A DNA stretch of 64,000 nucleotides, from the NCBI GenBank assembly GCA_963575645.1, contig OY754464.1, forward strand, positions 77,040,948-77,104,947, read 5' to 3'. A program made the position numbers and the translations under genes. Source of the DNA: Xanthostigma xanthostigma. Lineage: Eukaryota > Arthropoda > Insecta > Raphidioptera > Raphidiidae. Every line of letters starts with the position of its first letter. The first letter of the stretch is position 1. Under the pieces are notes generated by a model. The model was not told the origin of the DNA. It was given only the letters and a program-made list of their open reading frames with translations, and searched no databases. This document shows positions 32,879-43,767 of the stretch, piece after piece.

Positions 32879-33434
32879 TACGCTAGGAAAAGTATCTTTT
32901 GACAGGCGACTTTTGCGCCCTCTCGTAGTATTTTTCTCTAATCTGGTTCAGTCAAAACCTTAGTGTCATATTATGTTATACGTGCATTTTAATAAGGATT
33001 AATTGTCGAATAAAATGGGTAAAAAGCTATCAAATCGGAAGTGCTGTGTTGGTGATTGTAAAGATACGCCAACTAAACATCCAGAATTACAATTCCACCG
33101 TTTTCCTGGATTTTCTTATGAATTAGAGAGAAAAAAAATGGACTGCAGCAGTACGTCGTCAAGGGTAATTAAATTTTATTTTACGTCTGTAATCATTATT
33201 AAAATCATTAAAAATATCATAATTGCTATTTTGTTAACAAAAAAACATTTTAAAAATTTATAAAGTAAAAATGTATATCATTTATGTAGTTTTTTTACTG
33301 ACATTTTGCGTAAATATTTTTTTATAATTAAGAATAACGCTGGTTTCCATGTGTTTAGTAAGTTTTGGGTGTACGACTTTTGAAAAATCAAACACGAGAT
33401 GGTGCGAAGGTCTCGTGTCAAAGATACTGTCCTA
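32879..33434 (+). mobile_element. THAP/P-element-like remnant, copy 2
   Basis: Ends TACGCTAGGAAAAGTATCTT and its complement (AGATACTGTCCTAGCGTA). It holds the better-preserved THAP first exon at 33015-33164. The rest of the transposase is gone. Confidence 0.75.
33015..33164 (+). pseudogene. THAP zinc-finger exon of a P-like transposase (broken)
   Basis: ATG 33015 opens MGKKLSNRKCCVGDCKDTPT, then KHPELQFHRFPGFSYELERK. The C-x4-C pair and FHRFP are the start of a THAP (C2CH) DNA-binding domain. One extra A in a run of As near 33130 shifts the frame: dropping a base from the reading would continue with the expected W-x2-AVRRQ, and a GTAATT donor-like site follows. It is the N-terminal exon only. 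Confidence 0.7.
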
Positions 33435-33439
33435 GCGTA

Positions 33440-34280
33440 TACATCGAAGCATCGATGTATATTGTTCAATTTTTTCACACTTGATTATTTTCTGATTTAA
33501 CATTAATTTTTGCGAATGCGAATGGAAATGTCAAAAAATAGGCGTATAATAGCGAATGCAAATATTATTTACATCACTACTACACATATAATATGTCTCT
33601 GAAGAATGAAATTTCCAGCAGCCTGATCATGAAACATGAAAAGACGAGCATTATGTAGAATGTCGAATGAAAGACGACAGATTCTCTTTAAGCTACATCG
33701 TAGTTTTAAAGTTCAACCTGGTTTGACTACTTCTCATCAATCATTTTATGTATATTTATAACTCTTTCAGACGAGATGTCAAAAGCAAATTTCCCCTCTT
33801 AGGTAAATTTTCAATAATGTAAATATTTGCTTTGCGTTTCTAACCTGCAAAATTACAACTTTAATCGGTTATACACTGCAAATCAAGGCGTGTTACAAAC
33901 CGTGTTATTTAAACGCGTGTAAGTGTGTTTATTCTTTTTACCGTGTTAAAAAATATATGATTTTAGGACACGACGTGTTATATCAACACTGGTAATATAC
34001 AATATTAACACAGTTATGTGTGTTAGAATCAAAACACATTTGGTGACACAGCATGATTTATTCTCCTGTCTCACTAATATTTTTATTTAATTTTATTTAA
34101 TTTAAAACAGTGGAAACGCTAATTACCTCAGCGATTTAGCGTCTATACAACAATCTCTCTCTCTCTCTCGATACTGGTTATGCACATCTATTTAGTATAC
34201 AGTGAATTTCAGTTAAGACGCAACATATAAGCGAAGTGTTTATTTGGTAGCTATATGTATTACAGAAAATTGTTCCATTT
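33440..34280. other. AT-rich stretch with a short (CT)n run
   Basis: A TCTCTCTCTC microsatellite lies at about 34152-34171. No gene or element end is recognised. Confidence 0.4.
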
Positions 34281-34283
34281 AAA

Positions 34284-35011
34284 ATAATACTAATATATAA
34301 AGCTGAAGAGTTTGTTTGTTTGGTTGAACGCGCTAATCTCAGGAACTACTGGTTCGAATTGAAAAAACTTGTTTTTGTTGGATAGCCCATTTATCGAGGA
34401 AGGCTATAGGCAATATAATATCACGCTACGACCAATTGGAGCGGAACATCAATGAAAAATGTTGCAAGATGTATCTCAAAATTAGTCCGTCCGACAAATA
34501 TTATCAGGTGAAATGCCTTAACTAAATATTGCAATATTAGCGCGTCACGTTCACAAGCTCGGATAGCTCAGTCGGTAGAGCGTAAGACTCTTAATGCCAG
34601 GTTCTTGGGTTCAAGCCCCACGTCAGCGAATATATTTTTATTTTTTTTATTTTCTACATTGCTTTCTTCTAAGACTTACATTTCAATTTTTTTAAATTTT
34701 ATTACGACTAATTACAATTAAATAAATCTAATTAATAGCTCATTTGAAAACTGTTACAATTATATAGGTACCTATATAAAAATAATTTTCCTACAGTGTT
34801 TTTAATTAAATATTTATTATATTAAAAGAAAATTACTTAAAAAAAGTATAAATACTGCTTATTAACGACAAAACTTTTGAACGGTAACTTCGATCATTAT
34901 GAAGTTTGGACACAACATTCATCTCGGTAAACTAAGATAAATGTGCGTACTCATGTCCCTTCTTTCCCCATTCGTTCTTTTGCACCCGGGTGAAACCGGG
35001 CGGACCGCTAG
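34284..35011 (+). mobile_element. Non-autonomous Helitron H1 with the best tRNA-Lys-like segment
   Basis: The 5' end is slightly decayed (ATACTAATATATAAAGC). The 3' end is CCGCTAG before T with a CCCGGGTGAAACCGGGCGG hairpin. Confidence 0.86.
34559..34629 (+). pseudogene. tRNA-Lys(CTT)-like sequence inside a Helitron
   Basis: D arm TAGCTCAGTCGGTAGAGC, anticodon loop region GACTCTTAATG and T arm TGGGTTCAAGCCCCA are close to a tRNA-Lys. The 3' side of the acceptor stem does not pair with the 5' side, so it is probably not a functional tRNA. Confidence 0.6.
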
Positions 35012-35384
35012 TGCAATATACACCGAAAAAGGACGATTTTCTGTAATGCATGAATGATTTCCATAATTATCATGAAATTCACTGTATATATAATGATTTC
35101 AAAGTATCTTCAATTAATTATTTAACCGGCACACAAAATTATTAACACCAATAAACGACTTTTTGTATAGAGGCATTTCTGTTAACTTTTAAAATTAAAT
35201 CCTATTAAAAATTGAATAATATATAATTCCCTTGGTAAATGAAGGTACATAAATAGCTAGCGTAATATTTACAAGATTAATCCGTCAATCAATTGTTCAA
35301 GTGGGCGTATTATATATAAATCGATACCATATAAAAATGTACAAGTGATTCAAAATTTCTGTTTAACATATACAAGGAGTTCAA

Positions 35385-35700
35385 ATAAAAATAATCTATC
35401 AACTGTTGTTTAGATGTCGTTTCCATAGCAACCCTATTACATTTTAGTTAATAGTCGCGAACAGATGTCATTCGTGTTTTTACATATAATCTCAAAGCTG
35501 CTTGCTTGGAAATTATCTATGTTTAATTAATGTATTTAATAAGCGTACTTGCGACCGAGGTATGAGGAAAAATGGTATACACCACACTGGCCGAAAGTTT
35601 ATATTCTTGCACTGCGCGTCATGATGCCTTCGACTTCGCCTCAGGTATCATGGCGCGTAGTGCAAGATATAAAGCTTTCGGCCTTTTTGGTATGCAATAT
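35385..35700. mobile_element. Dispersed repeat with a GGCCGAAAG-type foldback, copy 1
   Basis: Colinear with 46370-46690. It ends in a short hairpin-like unit (CACACTGGCCGAAAGTTT... / ...AAAGCTTTCGGCC). Confidence 0.65.
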
Positions 35701-35704
35701 ACTA

Positions 35705-36304
35705 TCTATACTAATATATAAAGCTGGATAGTTTGTTTGTTTGAACGTGCTAATCTCAGGAACTACTGGTTCAAATTGAATAAAAATTTTTGTTGGATAG
35801 ACCATTTATCGAGGAAAGGTATAGGCTATATAAAATCACGCTACGACCATTAGGAGCGGAGCATTAATGAAAAATGTTGCAAAATGTATCTCAAAAATAA
35901 GCTTCTATTCAGGTGAAATATACTAACTAAATGTACTCATATTAGCGTTGTGAGTACACAACGACAGATGGCTCAATTGGTAGAGCATGCGACTGTCAAT
36001 ATCAGGGTCGTGTGTTCGAGCCCCACGTTGGGCGAATATATTTTTATTTTTTTTTCTGCATTGCTTTCTTCTAAGGCTTACATTTAAATTTATTTTAATT
36101 TTATTTAATTAATTTAAAAAAAACTAGTTAAAAAAAGTAAAAATACTGCTTTTTATCGACAAAAGCTTTTGAACGGTAACTCCGATCATCATGAAATTTG
36201 GACACAACATTCATCTCGGTAAACTAAGATGAATGTATGTACTCATGTTCCTCCCTTCCTCATTCGTTCTTTTACACCCGGGTGAAACCGGACGGGACCG
36301 CTAG
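35705..36304 (+). mobile_element. Non-autonomous Helitron H1, 600-bp copy with tRNA-like segment
   Basis: TCTATACTAATATATAAAGC after A; CCGCTAG before T at 36304. The tRNA-like block is at about 35970-36036 (GGCTCAATTGGTAGAGC ... GTTCGAGCCCC). Confidence 0.9.
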
Positions 36305-36651
36305 TTTCTTTATAGCCGGTCGAAAGTTCGTACTCCTGGCATCAATGCGTGTAATCTCGCACTAGACTTTTTGCCTTAAAATACTTTCGACCGAGGTATG
36401 AAGAAAATTGATTTATTTGTGAGTGTCATAATATGAGGAGTTAATAATTTTCGAATATTGATTTGAATAAGTAATTCAATTGCAATTGCATTAATTACTA
36501 AAAGTACTTCAATAACATTTTTTTTACAGTAGGTAAACGTATTTAAATAGTAAATTAATTACTTGACAATTAATTAACACGCAACGCTGTCACCCATTAA
36601 TTTAAAGATTTCCCGTCGCGTCATGTGTCGCGAAAAAAGTGTGATGTATCT

Positions 36652-37725
36652 CGCGTGATGTGTCCACATGACTATTGGGAGTTGGCTCCGTGCGCTCCGC
36701 TCACTAAAAAGAGTCGCTCAGAGCGAGTTGTTCAAAGGAGCGACACTACACAGTACGCACTACACAAGAGTGCAGACTGCAGAGGTGTGAACTGCCATCA
36801 TGCATGCTCAGGACTCACGTAGCATTGTACAGCACAATACACACACTCAGCTCTGAGCTCATTTTAATTTGATTTTGTTCTATTATTCGGATAAACTATA
36901 ATAAAAGCTTAACAATAATAATGTTTATTGTTACAATATTATATCTTTGTCAACGACGTCAATGTGAATGGTTTAAGTCACTGTTAAGCTTAGTACTATT
37001 ACACTTACAGTCTGTCATTCAACAATAAAGATAACTCCGTACTAGATATGAGCGCCGCGCCGGCGCGCCGTCGCCGCCGACGATTCCCTCCCGCCGCCGC
37101 CGCCGTGAAAATGTAACGGCGCGCCGAGCGAAAAGGCATATGTTTAAACGATCAGAAAATGTTGAAAACATATTTTTAAAGACTACTTTATATTTTTTTA
37201 TGACTTAAAAGAAACATCTTTGTTTTCTCTAAGATTTATTTTCTTGTTAATTGTTACTAGAACTTTATGACAACGTTGATTTTTTTCTGCCAATCGAAGT
37301 GCCAAAAATATTTTAGCTCTAGGCTAGAAACCATTTCCTTATAAAAATAATTTGTGTTAAATAAATAATAATTCTGATTGTTAAACTACATGTTTTGTTT
37401 TATATGTATCCTGCCCATCATTAAAAAATGCTTCTGTCACGCCGCCGACTACGCCGCCGCCGCCGACCACGCCGCCGCCGCCGACCTCAAAAAGTCGGCG
37501 CGCCGCCGCCGCTCCTTTACCCATCGGCGCTCATATCTACTCCGTACGTGCAAAATTCACTAGTGCCTCTGTGCCCTGTGCTGTGTGCGCTCTGTAAATG
37601 TGCGAATGCAACAGTACAGAAGATCAGCACAGAGCAATGGCGCTCGGAGTGAGTCATTCACAAAAAAAAGAGCGATTCGCTCCGCTCCGAGAAAGGAGTC
37701 GTTCATTATAAGCGACACATCACTA
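36652..37725 (-). mobile_element. hAT MITE family A, copy 4, split by another hAT element
   Basis: Minus-orientation copy of 7313-7897 from GTGATGTGTCC (36652) to GACACATCACTA (37725). It is interrupted at CTCCGTAC by the element at 37043-37539. Confidence 0.88.
37043..37539. mobile_element. GC-rich-ended hAT-type element nested in a hAT MITE
   Basis: Ends TAGATATGAGCGCCG / CGGCGCTCATATCTA, flanked by the 8-bp duplication CTCCGTAC (37035-37042, 37540-37547). Both subterminal regions are GCC-repeat-rich, with an AT-rich centre. The 61- and 74-codon ORFs here are only GCC-repeat translations. Confidence 0.9.
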
Positions 37726-37729
37726 GGTG

Positions 37730-38083
37730 ACACAAATTATAAGCGACTTGATGTTTTTTACACTCCTCGAACTTCGAAGAGATGTCTCGTCCGAGAAAAT
37801 TAAATTATGCGGGTTTCTTTGAAGCTTTCGAACATCCGTGTCGAGCTGAACAGAGAAATACGTTTTTGAAGAGCATGTAATATATTTTTCAAACCGTATA
37901 ATAAGAGAAAGGAAACAAAATTGTGTACGTGCCGCATACCCCTCATAATAAATAGCATTATTTTTATTCCGGTACGCAGAAATGTTTTCGACATCGTCTC
38001 GTCCTTTTGGTTGAAACGTGATGCTTGCGCTTTTACTGTGTGCCCAACAAAAGAACGTCTGTGTGGGAGGGCAGTGAATTTTA
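37730..38083. other. Unassigned stretch between hAT copy 4 and a SINE tail
   Basis: No recognised domain or repeat end. Confidence 0.35.
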
Positions 38084-39104
38084 CGAAATAATAATAATAA
38101 TAATAATCATATATATTAATACGCTAACCTCCCTTTTTAGAAAAAACCTCACAATTTCTCCACATAAATTATATATCATTTTACAGATAATTGCTTGCAC
38201 TACTGACATCGACAACTAAAAAATGTATTATTGCTTTTGTTTTTGTAAATTAATTAAAATACAGCAACGCTGAACAACGTCTGCCATCTGACGGCTTTAA
38301 TTTTGAAACAACGTCAACACTTCGATCTGTCATCTGACCTTCATATTGTAACACAACAGACACAATACTGCATACTGCCATCTGACGGCTTTAATTTTGA
38401 AACAGCGAGCAACGCTAAACAACGTCACAGCAATGCTGCATGATGCCATCTGACGGCTTAGCTCAACGCTTTTGCTACTTGCGCCTCTATATGACAATTT
38501 TAGTAAAATATTTCTTCGATCTGTCATCTGAGCTTCATATTGTAATACAACAAAAAGAAGTACGTTATAAGCAGTGTGCAAAATTAGAAACGAATTGAAT
38601 ACCTGCAATCATATTTAAAAAATAATTTTGTAAAGTGATAATTATTATACTTATTTAGTGCGAATAATTCGCACAGGCCACTCTAGTAATAATAATAATG
38701 CCTTTAACGTCCGTTTCTCGACTTTATGTAATAACAAACGCTATTCGAACCATTACTAGTTTCCATCTATCACACTTCCCGTTATTTTCTACATTTTTTA
38801 AACTTCCACTTAATTAATAGCAATGGACGAATGAAGAAATTTTTGAACTTTAGGATAAGGTAGGAAAATTTTGAGCATAGGAGTTTAACAGGTAAACGGC
38901 CATTGAATAGAACCATCTCGATATTTATTTGGAATTATTAAGGGAAACCATGGAAAACCTCAACAAGATGGCCGGTACAGGAATTAGCGTTTCTCGGCGA
39001 GAGGCAGTAGGAAAAAGTCCCAGCCACATCTGCCCCCGCCGGGATTCGAACCCGGTACCTTCCGAATGCGAGTCTAGTGCTTTTACCGCTACGCCACCTC
39101 GCTT
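38084..39104 (-). mobile_element. SINE-A, full copy whose (AAT)n tail is split by a Helitron
   Basis: Minus-orientation head near 39025-39104 (B box complement GGGATTCGAACCC) and body to 38697. The AAT-repeat tail appears on both sides of the Helitron H2 insert. Confidence 0.83.
38107..38686 (+). mobile_element. Non-autonomous Helitron family H2, copy 2
   Basis: TCATATATATTAATACGCTA after A; CACTCTAG before T. The palindromic hairpin GTGCGAATAATTCGCAC lies about 10 nt inside the 3' end, meeting the Helitron end rules. Confidence 0.83.
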
Positions 39105-39109
39105 GCTTT

Positions 39110-40430
39110 GCTTTACGAAATCATAGGCGGAGAAAGTATTTTCGCGTATACTGGAAGTTAGATACTTATTCCTCAAAATTATAAAATATTTGTTTAAAAA
39201 TTTTTTTTTACAAAATCAATAATTCATAGTTTTGAAGGAAAGAAAAACACCTCACTAAAAATTTTAGGGTCTTTTAAAAACAGATAGAGGTAATCTAATA
39301 AAAATTTAGCAAAAAAAAGTACCTATTTGATTTTTACAATTTTGAAAATTTCACATTTTTGTGATTTTCGAAAAAAATTTCAGATATATACTTTTTTTGC
39401 AGCCCCAAATATTCTCTTTAAAATGAACCAAGTTCGAATTTTGTAACGATAATAGTTTTCGAGATATTAAAAAAATAACTTTGAAAGATTCCAAAAAAAT
39501 TATAAATTTTTGAATTTTACAACTCTTTTGAAAACATTTTTTAATTCTTTCCCGTTGGTAAAATTTCGTTATAGGATAAAAGAAAACTTCTGACCAAATT
39601 TCATCCAAATCGGAAGGGGTCGATTTGACATGATAACAAAAAAAATTAGCCGTCGTGAGATGCCTGGCAGATGTAAAACATACATTTAAGCAAAATTCTA
39701 GTATATTACGCGATAATGGCAATAGAAGCCGATTAGCTCCTTTTAAAATAAAAAAAAAAAAAATTCTAGTAACTAAATATCGCCCGGTAAGTAAATTTCA
39801 CTCTGTAACTAAAATTAACTAAATTTTCAATGTCATATTAAAAACAAGTATACTATAATAGTCGGATATAAAGGCACACGCAGCACACAGCTCACACAGT
39901 GTATAGTATACGTGCGCGCACACACAATTTTATTTTATTTTTAACATCAATTGCAATTGACGAACTAGAACTCAAATAGCAGAATACGGCTAAATATCTC
40001 TTTCTATTATTTATCTGAAGTAAAAATAGTAATGTTTTTATGGTTACTAAGTTAATGCACATTTTATACGTCAATTTCAATACAGCTTTAATAAGAACTG
40101 ATATACAATGAATTTTATTTCAACTTACAATAAAATTCTATCTAATCGGGAATTTTCTACATTTTATCCAAGTAGGTATTATTAATAATAACATTTATAT
40201 ATTTATAATATTAGTATAATTGACTTGAATACGTCATTGTTGGTTAGAGCAGGGGTAGGGGATCGTTTAAAATATCGCTTGGAATATGAATCTGTTTCTA
40301 AAATATTTAGTTTGTGCAAAGCAGGCACCACAGTGGGACATTATATTTATGTGTTTTATTAATTTAACCATCTTGTAATTGATAATTTCGGTGAATAAGC
40401 ATTATAAAGATTTGTGTAGGTGTTGATTTA
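39110..40430. other. AT-rich stretch, no gene recognised
   Basis: The 123-codon minus ORF at 39351-39722 is Phe/Lys/Ile-rich low-complexity translation with no domain. A (CA)n-like patch sits near 39878-39925. Confidence 0.4.
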
Positions 40431-40432
40431 TT

Positions 40433-40850
40433 AATGGGCGTGTTTGGCCGAAGTAAGTACTTACTAAACTTAGTAGCCAGTTAGCATAAAAAAATTAAAA
40501 TCTTACAAGCTGACTATAGCGCTTTTCGGCCAGGACAGACTTACTGGCTTGACATAACTCAAAACACGGGTTTACGTTATATCCCGTACATATAACCTCA
40601 TAGACTGAATATAATTGACAGTACTTTTATCAATATAATTTAATTCATGTAAATAGTTGCAAATGGATAAATGATAGGTCTGTTCTTGTCTGTTTTGTTT
40701 ACATCAACAATAAGCAAAATGGCGTCTTATATTAAGCCATGCTTACTGCGTTAGCAGTTATTTTGTGTTCCGGCTGAAAATTTTGTAAGTACCTATAGTG
40801 AGTGACTTACTAAATTTAGTAAGTACTTACTTCGGCCAAACACGCCCATT
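40433..40850. mobile_element. MITE with GGCCGAAGTAAGTACTTAC termini
   Basis: AATGGGCGTGTTTGGCCGAA at the left pairs with TTCGGCCAAACACGCCCATT at the right. Arms extend through GTAAGTACTTACTAAA. The target duplication is not resolved. Confidence 0.8.
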
Positions 40851-41142
40851 GGTAGACTTTTAACAAATGAATAACGCCAGGCTTTTCTATAGTGTGAAAA
40901 AAGCTTTGTAAGGTGGTGTGTCGTGTAAGTTTTACTATAAACCACTGAAAACAACTCTCACCTGAAATTCAAAACGTCAAAATGTAACATTGTGAAAAAA
41001 GTATCAAAAATATTGTCTAAAGACACAAGTAATTCAAGAATTACAAGGCGCGAAATTTTACCCCGGCGTTATGTTTGAAAATTGGTGTATATTTTTAACG
41101 ACACTGAGCTTAATAATATAATTTAATTAACTTTAATTAACA

Positions 41143-41352
41143 CTAAGCAGATTTGTAGAGGGGCACTCAGACTACACGAAAGAGAGCGTTTCTGGCACCA
41201 AGTGCTCCTTGACCATTTCTGTCTATAAGTTCAGTAGCAAATCTGGTAGAATTTGCTCAAAGCTATTAGTTCAGACGCCGGGCCGCAAACGAAATACATT
41301 TTGCAGAATTATATCTATCGCACCCGGGTGAAACCGGGACGGACCGCCCGTA
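41143..41352. mobile_element. Repeat fragment plus Helitron H1 3'-end scrap
   Basis: 41143-41232 is the complement of 3163-3260. 41317-41352 is CGCACCCGGGTGAAACCGGG..., the H1 3' end. Confidence 0.55.
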
Positions 41353-41368
41353 TAATATAGATTATATA

Positions 41369-41852
41369 CAGATTGTATCAAATCAAAACAGTCCATAGAA
41401 CATTATGTGTGTAAGACAGAGACGATATTATATAAAGCACTAAAGCAGTAAGTAAGAATGAGATAAATGATCGCTAATAGTTACTGTGGTTATACAATCT
41501 GATAGTATCGTCTTTGTTTTCTACAGTAAAAATCACAATTTTATCAAATGTCGGTATTCACTAGTGAAACTATTGATAAAATGGCTATTTATACTGTTCG
41601 GGAAAAAATCCAGATAATTAAATGGTTTTATGGTGGTAATTCAACCGCCAACATAATAAATTTATTTGTAGTTGTTTTAATTGATAAATTGGTAAAAAGA
41701 TTTACAGTGTACGTAATTATTTATTTACGTAACCACAGTAACTATATTAGCGATCATTTATCTTATTCTTACTTACTGCTTTAGATCTTTATATATCGTC
41801 TCTGTCTTACACACAGAGTGTCCTATGGACCGTTTTGATTTGATACAATCTG
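41369..41852. mobile_element. MITE family M, copy 2, at the 5' end of the GUSB gene
   Basis: Same ends as 31638-32120, TA on both sides. It keeps a plus-strand relic (41548-41670) reading MAIYTVREKIQIIKWFYGGN, then STANIINLF, like the N-terminal helix-turn-helix (DUF4817-type) of transposases. It ends 36 nt before the GUSB start codon. Confidence 0.88.
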
Positions 41853-41887
41853 TATATCATTACTCATTACAGAACAGATATAGAGCA

Positions 41888-42148
41888 ATGGAAATACATA
41901 ATATATCATTACGAATGTTGGCTGTGGTTCTGTTATGTGCTTTATCAGCACCGGAGACAGTCAGCACGCCCGTTTGTCCTACTCGAACAATAGTAAATGA
42001 CCTTGGCAAGGGGATGCTGTATCCACGAGACAGTGAAACCCGTGAAATACGATCTCTCGACGGAGTGTGGGATTTTTTGATAGTTAACGACACAATCAAC
42101 AAAAACCAAAATACTTGGCACAATTATTACAGCAGAAGTATTGGAAAG
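41888..42148 (+). CDS. GUSB: Beta-glucuronidase exon 1: signal peptide and N-terminus
   Basis: First coding exon of a family 2 glycoside hydrolase that removes terminal glucuronate from glycosaminoglycans and glucuronides, normally in lysosomes or secreted. It has 87 codons. A hydrophobic signal peptide (about residues 1-26, MLAVVLLCALSAP core) is followed by GMLYPRDSETREIRSLDGVW, the hallmark N-terminal segment of animal GUSB. It ends in phase 0 before GTAATC. ATG 41888 is preferred over an in-frame ATG at 41825, because the latter lies inside a MITE and a good acceptor (CTCATTACAG, ending 41870) lies between them, suggesting an upstream non-coding exon. The MITE ends at 41852, 36 nt before the start codon. 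Confidence 0.88.
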
Positions 42149-42167
42149 GTAATCATTCCTTATTTAT

Positions 42168-42478
42168 TAATAGTCTGACACCTCGAATATGTTCGCATAT
42201 TCGAGGTGTCAGACATTATAAATGGTTCATGTTATTTGTCAGAGAACATTATTTTAGCGTTTTGGTTGAAGTTTTTAAGCTATCCAATTAAAAAAACAAA
42301 CAGTATCTCAAAATTTTTACATGTTCTCAAAATGACATCTTTCGGAAAATTTAGAGGGAAAACGCCCCAAAATTAAGAAAAGTCATAGAGGAAATAGGTA
42401 TCAGACTAGGCCTAATGAAGCCATATACAAAGTTTGGGGAGAGTATGTGTCAATAAAATTTTTGCCGGATGGCACTCT
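42168..42478. mobile_element. MITE family C, half element in GUSB intron 1
   Basis: Begins at the central palindrome (TCTGACACCTCGAATATG) and continues to the GGCAC right end. The left half is missing. It starts 20 nt after the exon 1 donor. Confidence 0.8.
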
Positions 42479-42522
42479 GGCTTTAATCACAACGGAACGT
42501 CATTTTTAATGGCTAATAAATA

Positions 42523-42936
42523 AATAATAATAATGCGTTTAGCGTCCGTTTCTCGACTTTATGTCATAACAGACGCCATCCGCACTATTACTATCTTCCA
42601 TCTATAACACTTCCCGTTATTTTCTACATTTTTTTAAACTTCCACTTAATAGCAACGGGCGAATAAAGAAATTTTAGAACATTAGGATAAGGTAAGCCAA
42701 TTTTGAGCATAGGAGTTTGGAAGGTAATCGGCCATGGTCTTGAATAAGGAACCATCTCGATATTTATCGGGAATTATTGAGGGAAACCATGGAAGACCTC
42801 AACAAGATGGCCGGTACAGGAATTACCGTTTCTCGGCGAGAGGCAGCAGGAAAAAGTTCGCCTTCGTCGGGATCCGAACTCGGTAGCTCCCGAATGCGAG
42901 TCTAGTGCTTTCAACATTAGGCCACCCCCGCTCGGT
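42523..42936 (-). mobile_element. SINE-A, full copy in GUSB intron 1
   Basis: Minus orientation with AAT-repeat tail at 42523-42536, body with CCGTTTCTCGGCGAGAGGCA, and a tRNA-like head near 42865-42936. Confidence 0.83.
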
Positions 42937-43562
42937 GCTAATAAAATAACAAAAAAGTTTTGAACACTACACTCTAACAGTAACTGTTGTGATAATTTAT
43001 TAATAGAAATTCAACGAATACTTTCTCAATACTGATTTATTAAAACGAAAGAATTAAAATGTTTCAACAGGTTACATAATAAAACAAAATTATATTCTAG
43101 CAAGTAACGTAACAAATTTAAAAATACATTTTTAATAATAGGGCTGCGCAAGACTTCGTTTTTTTAAACAGTAACAATGAACCGAATTGAATAGCATATC
43201 GTCGTTGGCTCTGTAATACCTCTTATGTGCAAAAAGTAAAATTTGCAGGAAAGGCCAAAAAGTGGTTATTTCAGCAATGGATGGTAAGAACTAGCAATTT
43301 CAGCGATATATTACTAATTCATACTTATCTTCACTACACGTGTTTAATTAAGACGAAGTATTTTCTTAAGAAATATTTAACGTTAAATTCGGATTTATTG
43401 GCACATGGGAGGAATTATTTGATACAACTTTTCACATAAGAGTTACTTCCCCTTGTTGGTTATTGTAAAATTAATTTGGAGGTATTACTAGTGTATAGAG
43501 CTCCGTTTCCTGAATATTTTCATCTAAAAAACGTAAAATCTGCCATATATTAATTATTACAG

Positions 43563-43745
43563 TGGCCAGAATCAATTCCAATGCCAGTTCCCTCAAGTTA
43601 CAACGATATTACTGTTGACAAAAGGATTCGAGATCACGTTGGCCTTGTCTGGTATAGTCGAAGTTTGTACGTGCCACAATCATGGAATAATCCCAACACC
43701 AGAGTCTGGTTGAGATTTGGTGGTGTCCATTACTTAGCGATGGTC
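43563..43745 (+). CDS. GUSB: Beta-glucuronidase exon 2: jelly-roll sugar-binding domain
   Basis: Sixty-one codons between a TTATTACAG acceptor and a GTAAGT donor, phase 0 at both ends. The peptide contains MPVPSSYNDITVDKRIRDHV, then GLVWYSRSLYVP and VWLRFGGVHYLAMV. This is the family's N-terminal jelly-roll (Glyco_hydro_2_N) with the MPVP-S-NDI and VGxVWY signatures. It continues directly into exon 3 at ...V|YINGE. A 687-bp TTAA-flanked transposon begins 22 nt after the donor. Confidence 0.92.
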
Positions 43746-43767
43746 GTAAGTCTACTAACAACTTTAA

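Noticed and set aside
33003-33263. 86-codon ORF as an intact host THAP protein
   Set aside because: The frame shifts within the THAP domain, a second broken copy exists, and both are enclosed by transposon ends.
34559-34629. Functional tRNA-Lys gene
   Set aside because: The acceptor stem does not pair, the sequence lies inside a multi-copy Helitron, and sister copies are more decayed.
37378-37803. Arg- and Ala-rich ORFs
   Set aside because: Translations of GCC repeats in a nested hAT element.
39351-39722. 123-codon minus-strand ORF
   Set aside because: Phe/Lys/Ile-rich translation of AT-rich DNA, no domain, no splice or promoter context.
14460-41000. AKHR exon with TM1-TM2 on the minus strand
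   Set aside because: No minus-strand frame with the expected LAIADL-type TM2 pattern and flanking splice sites was seen.
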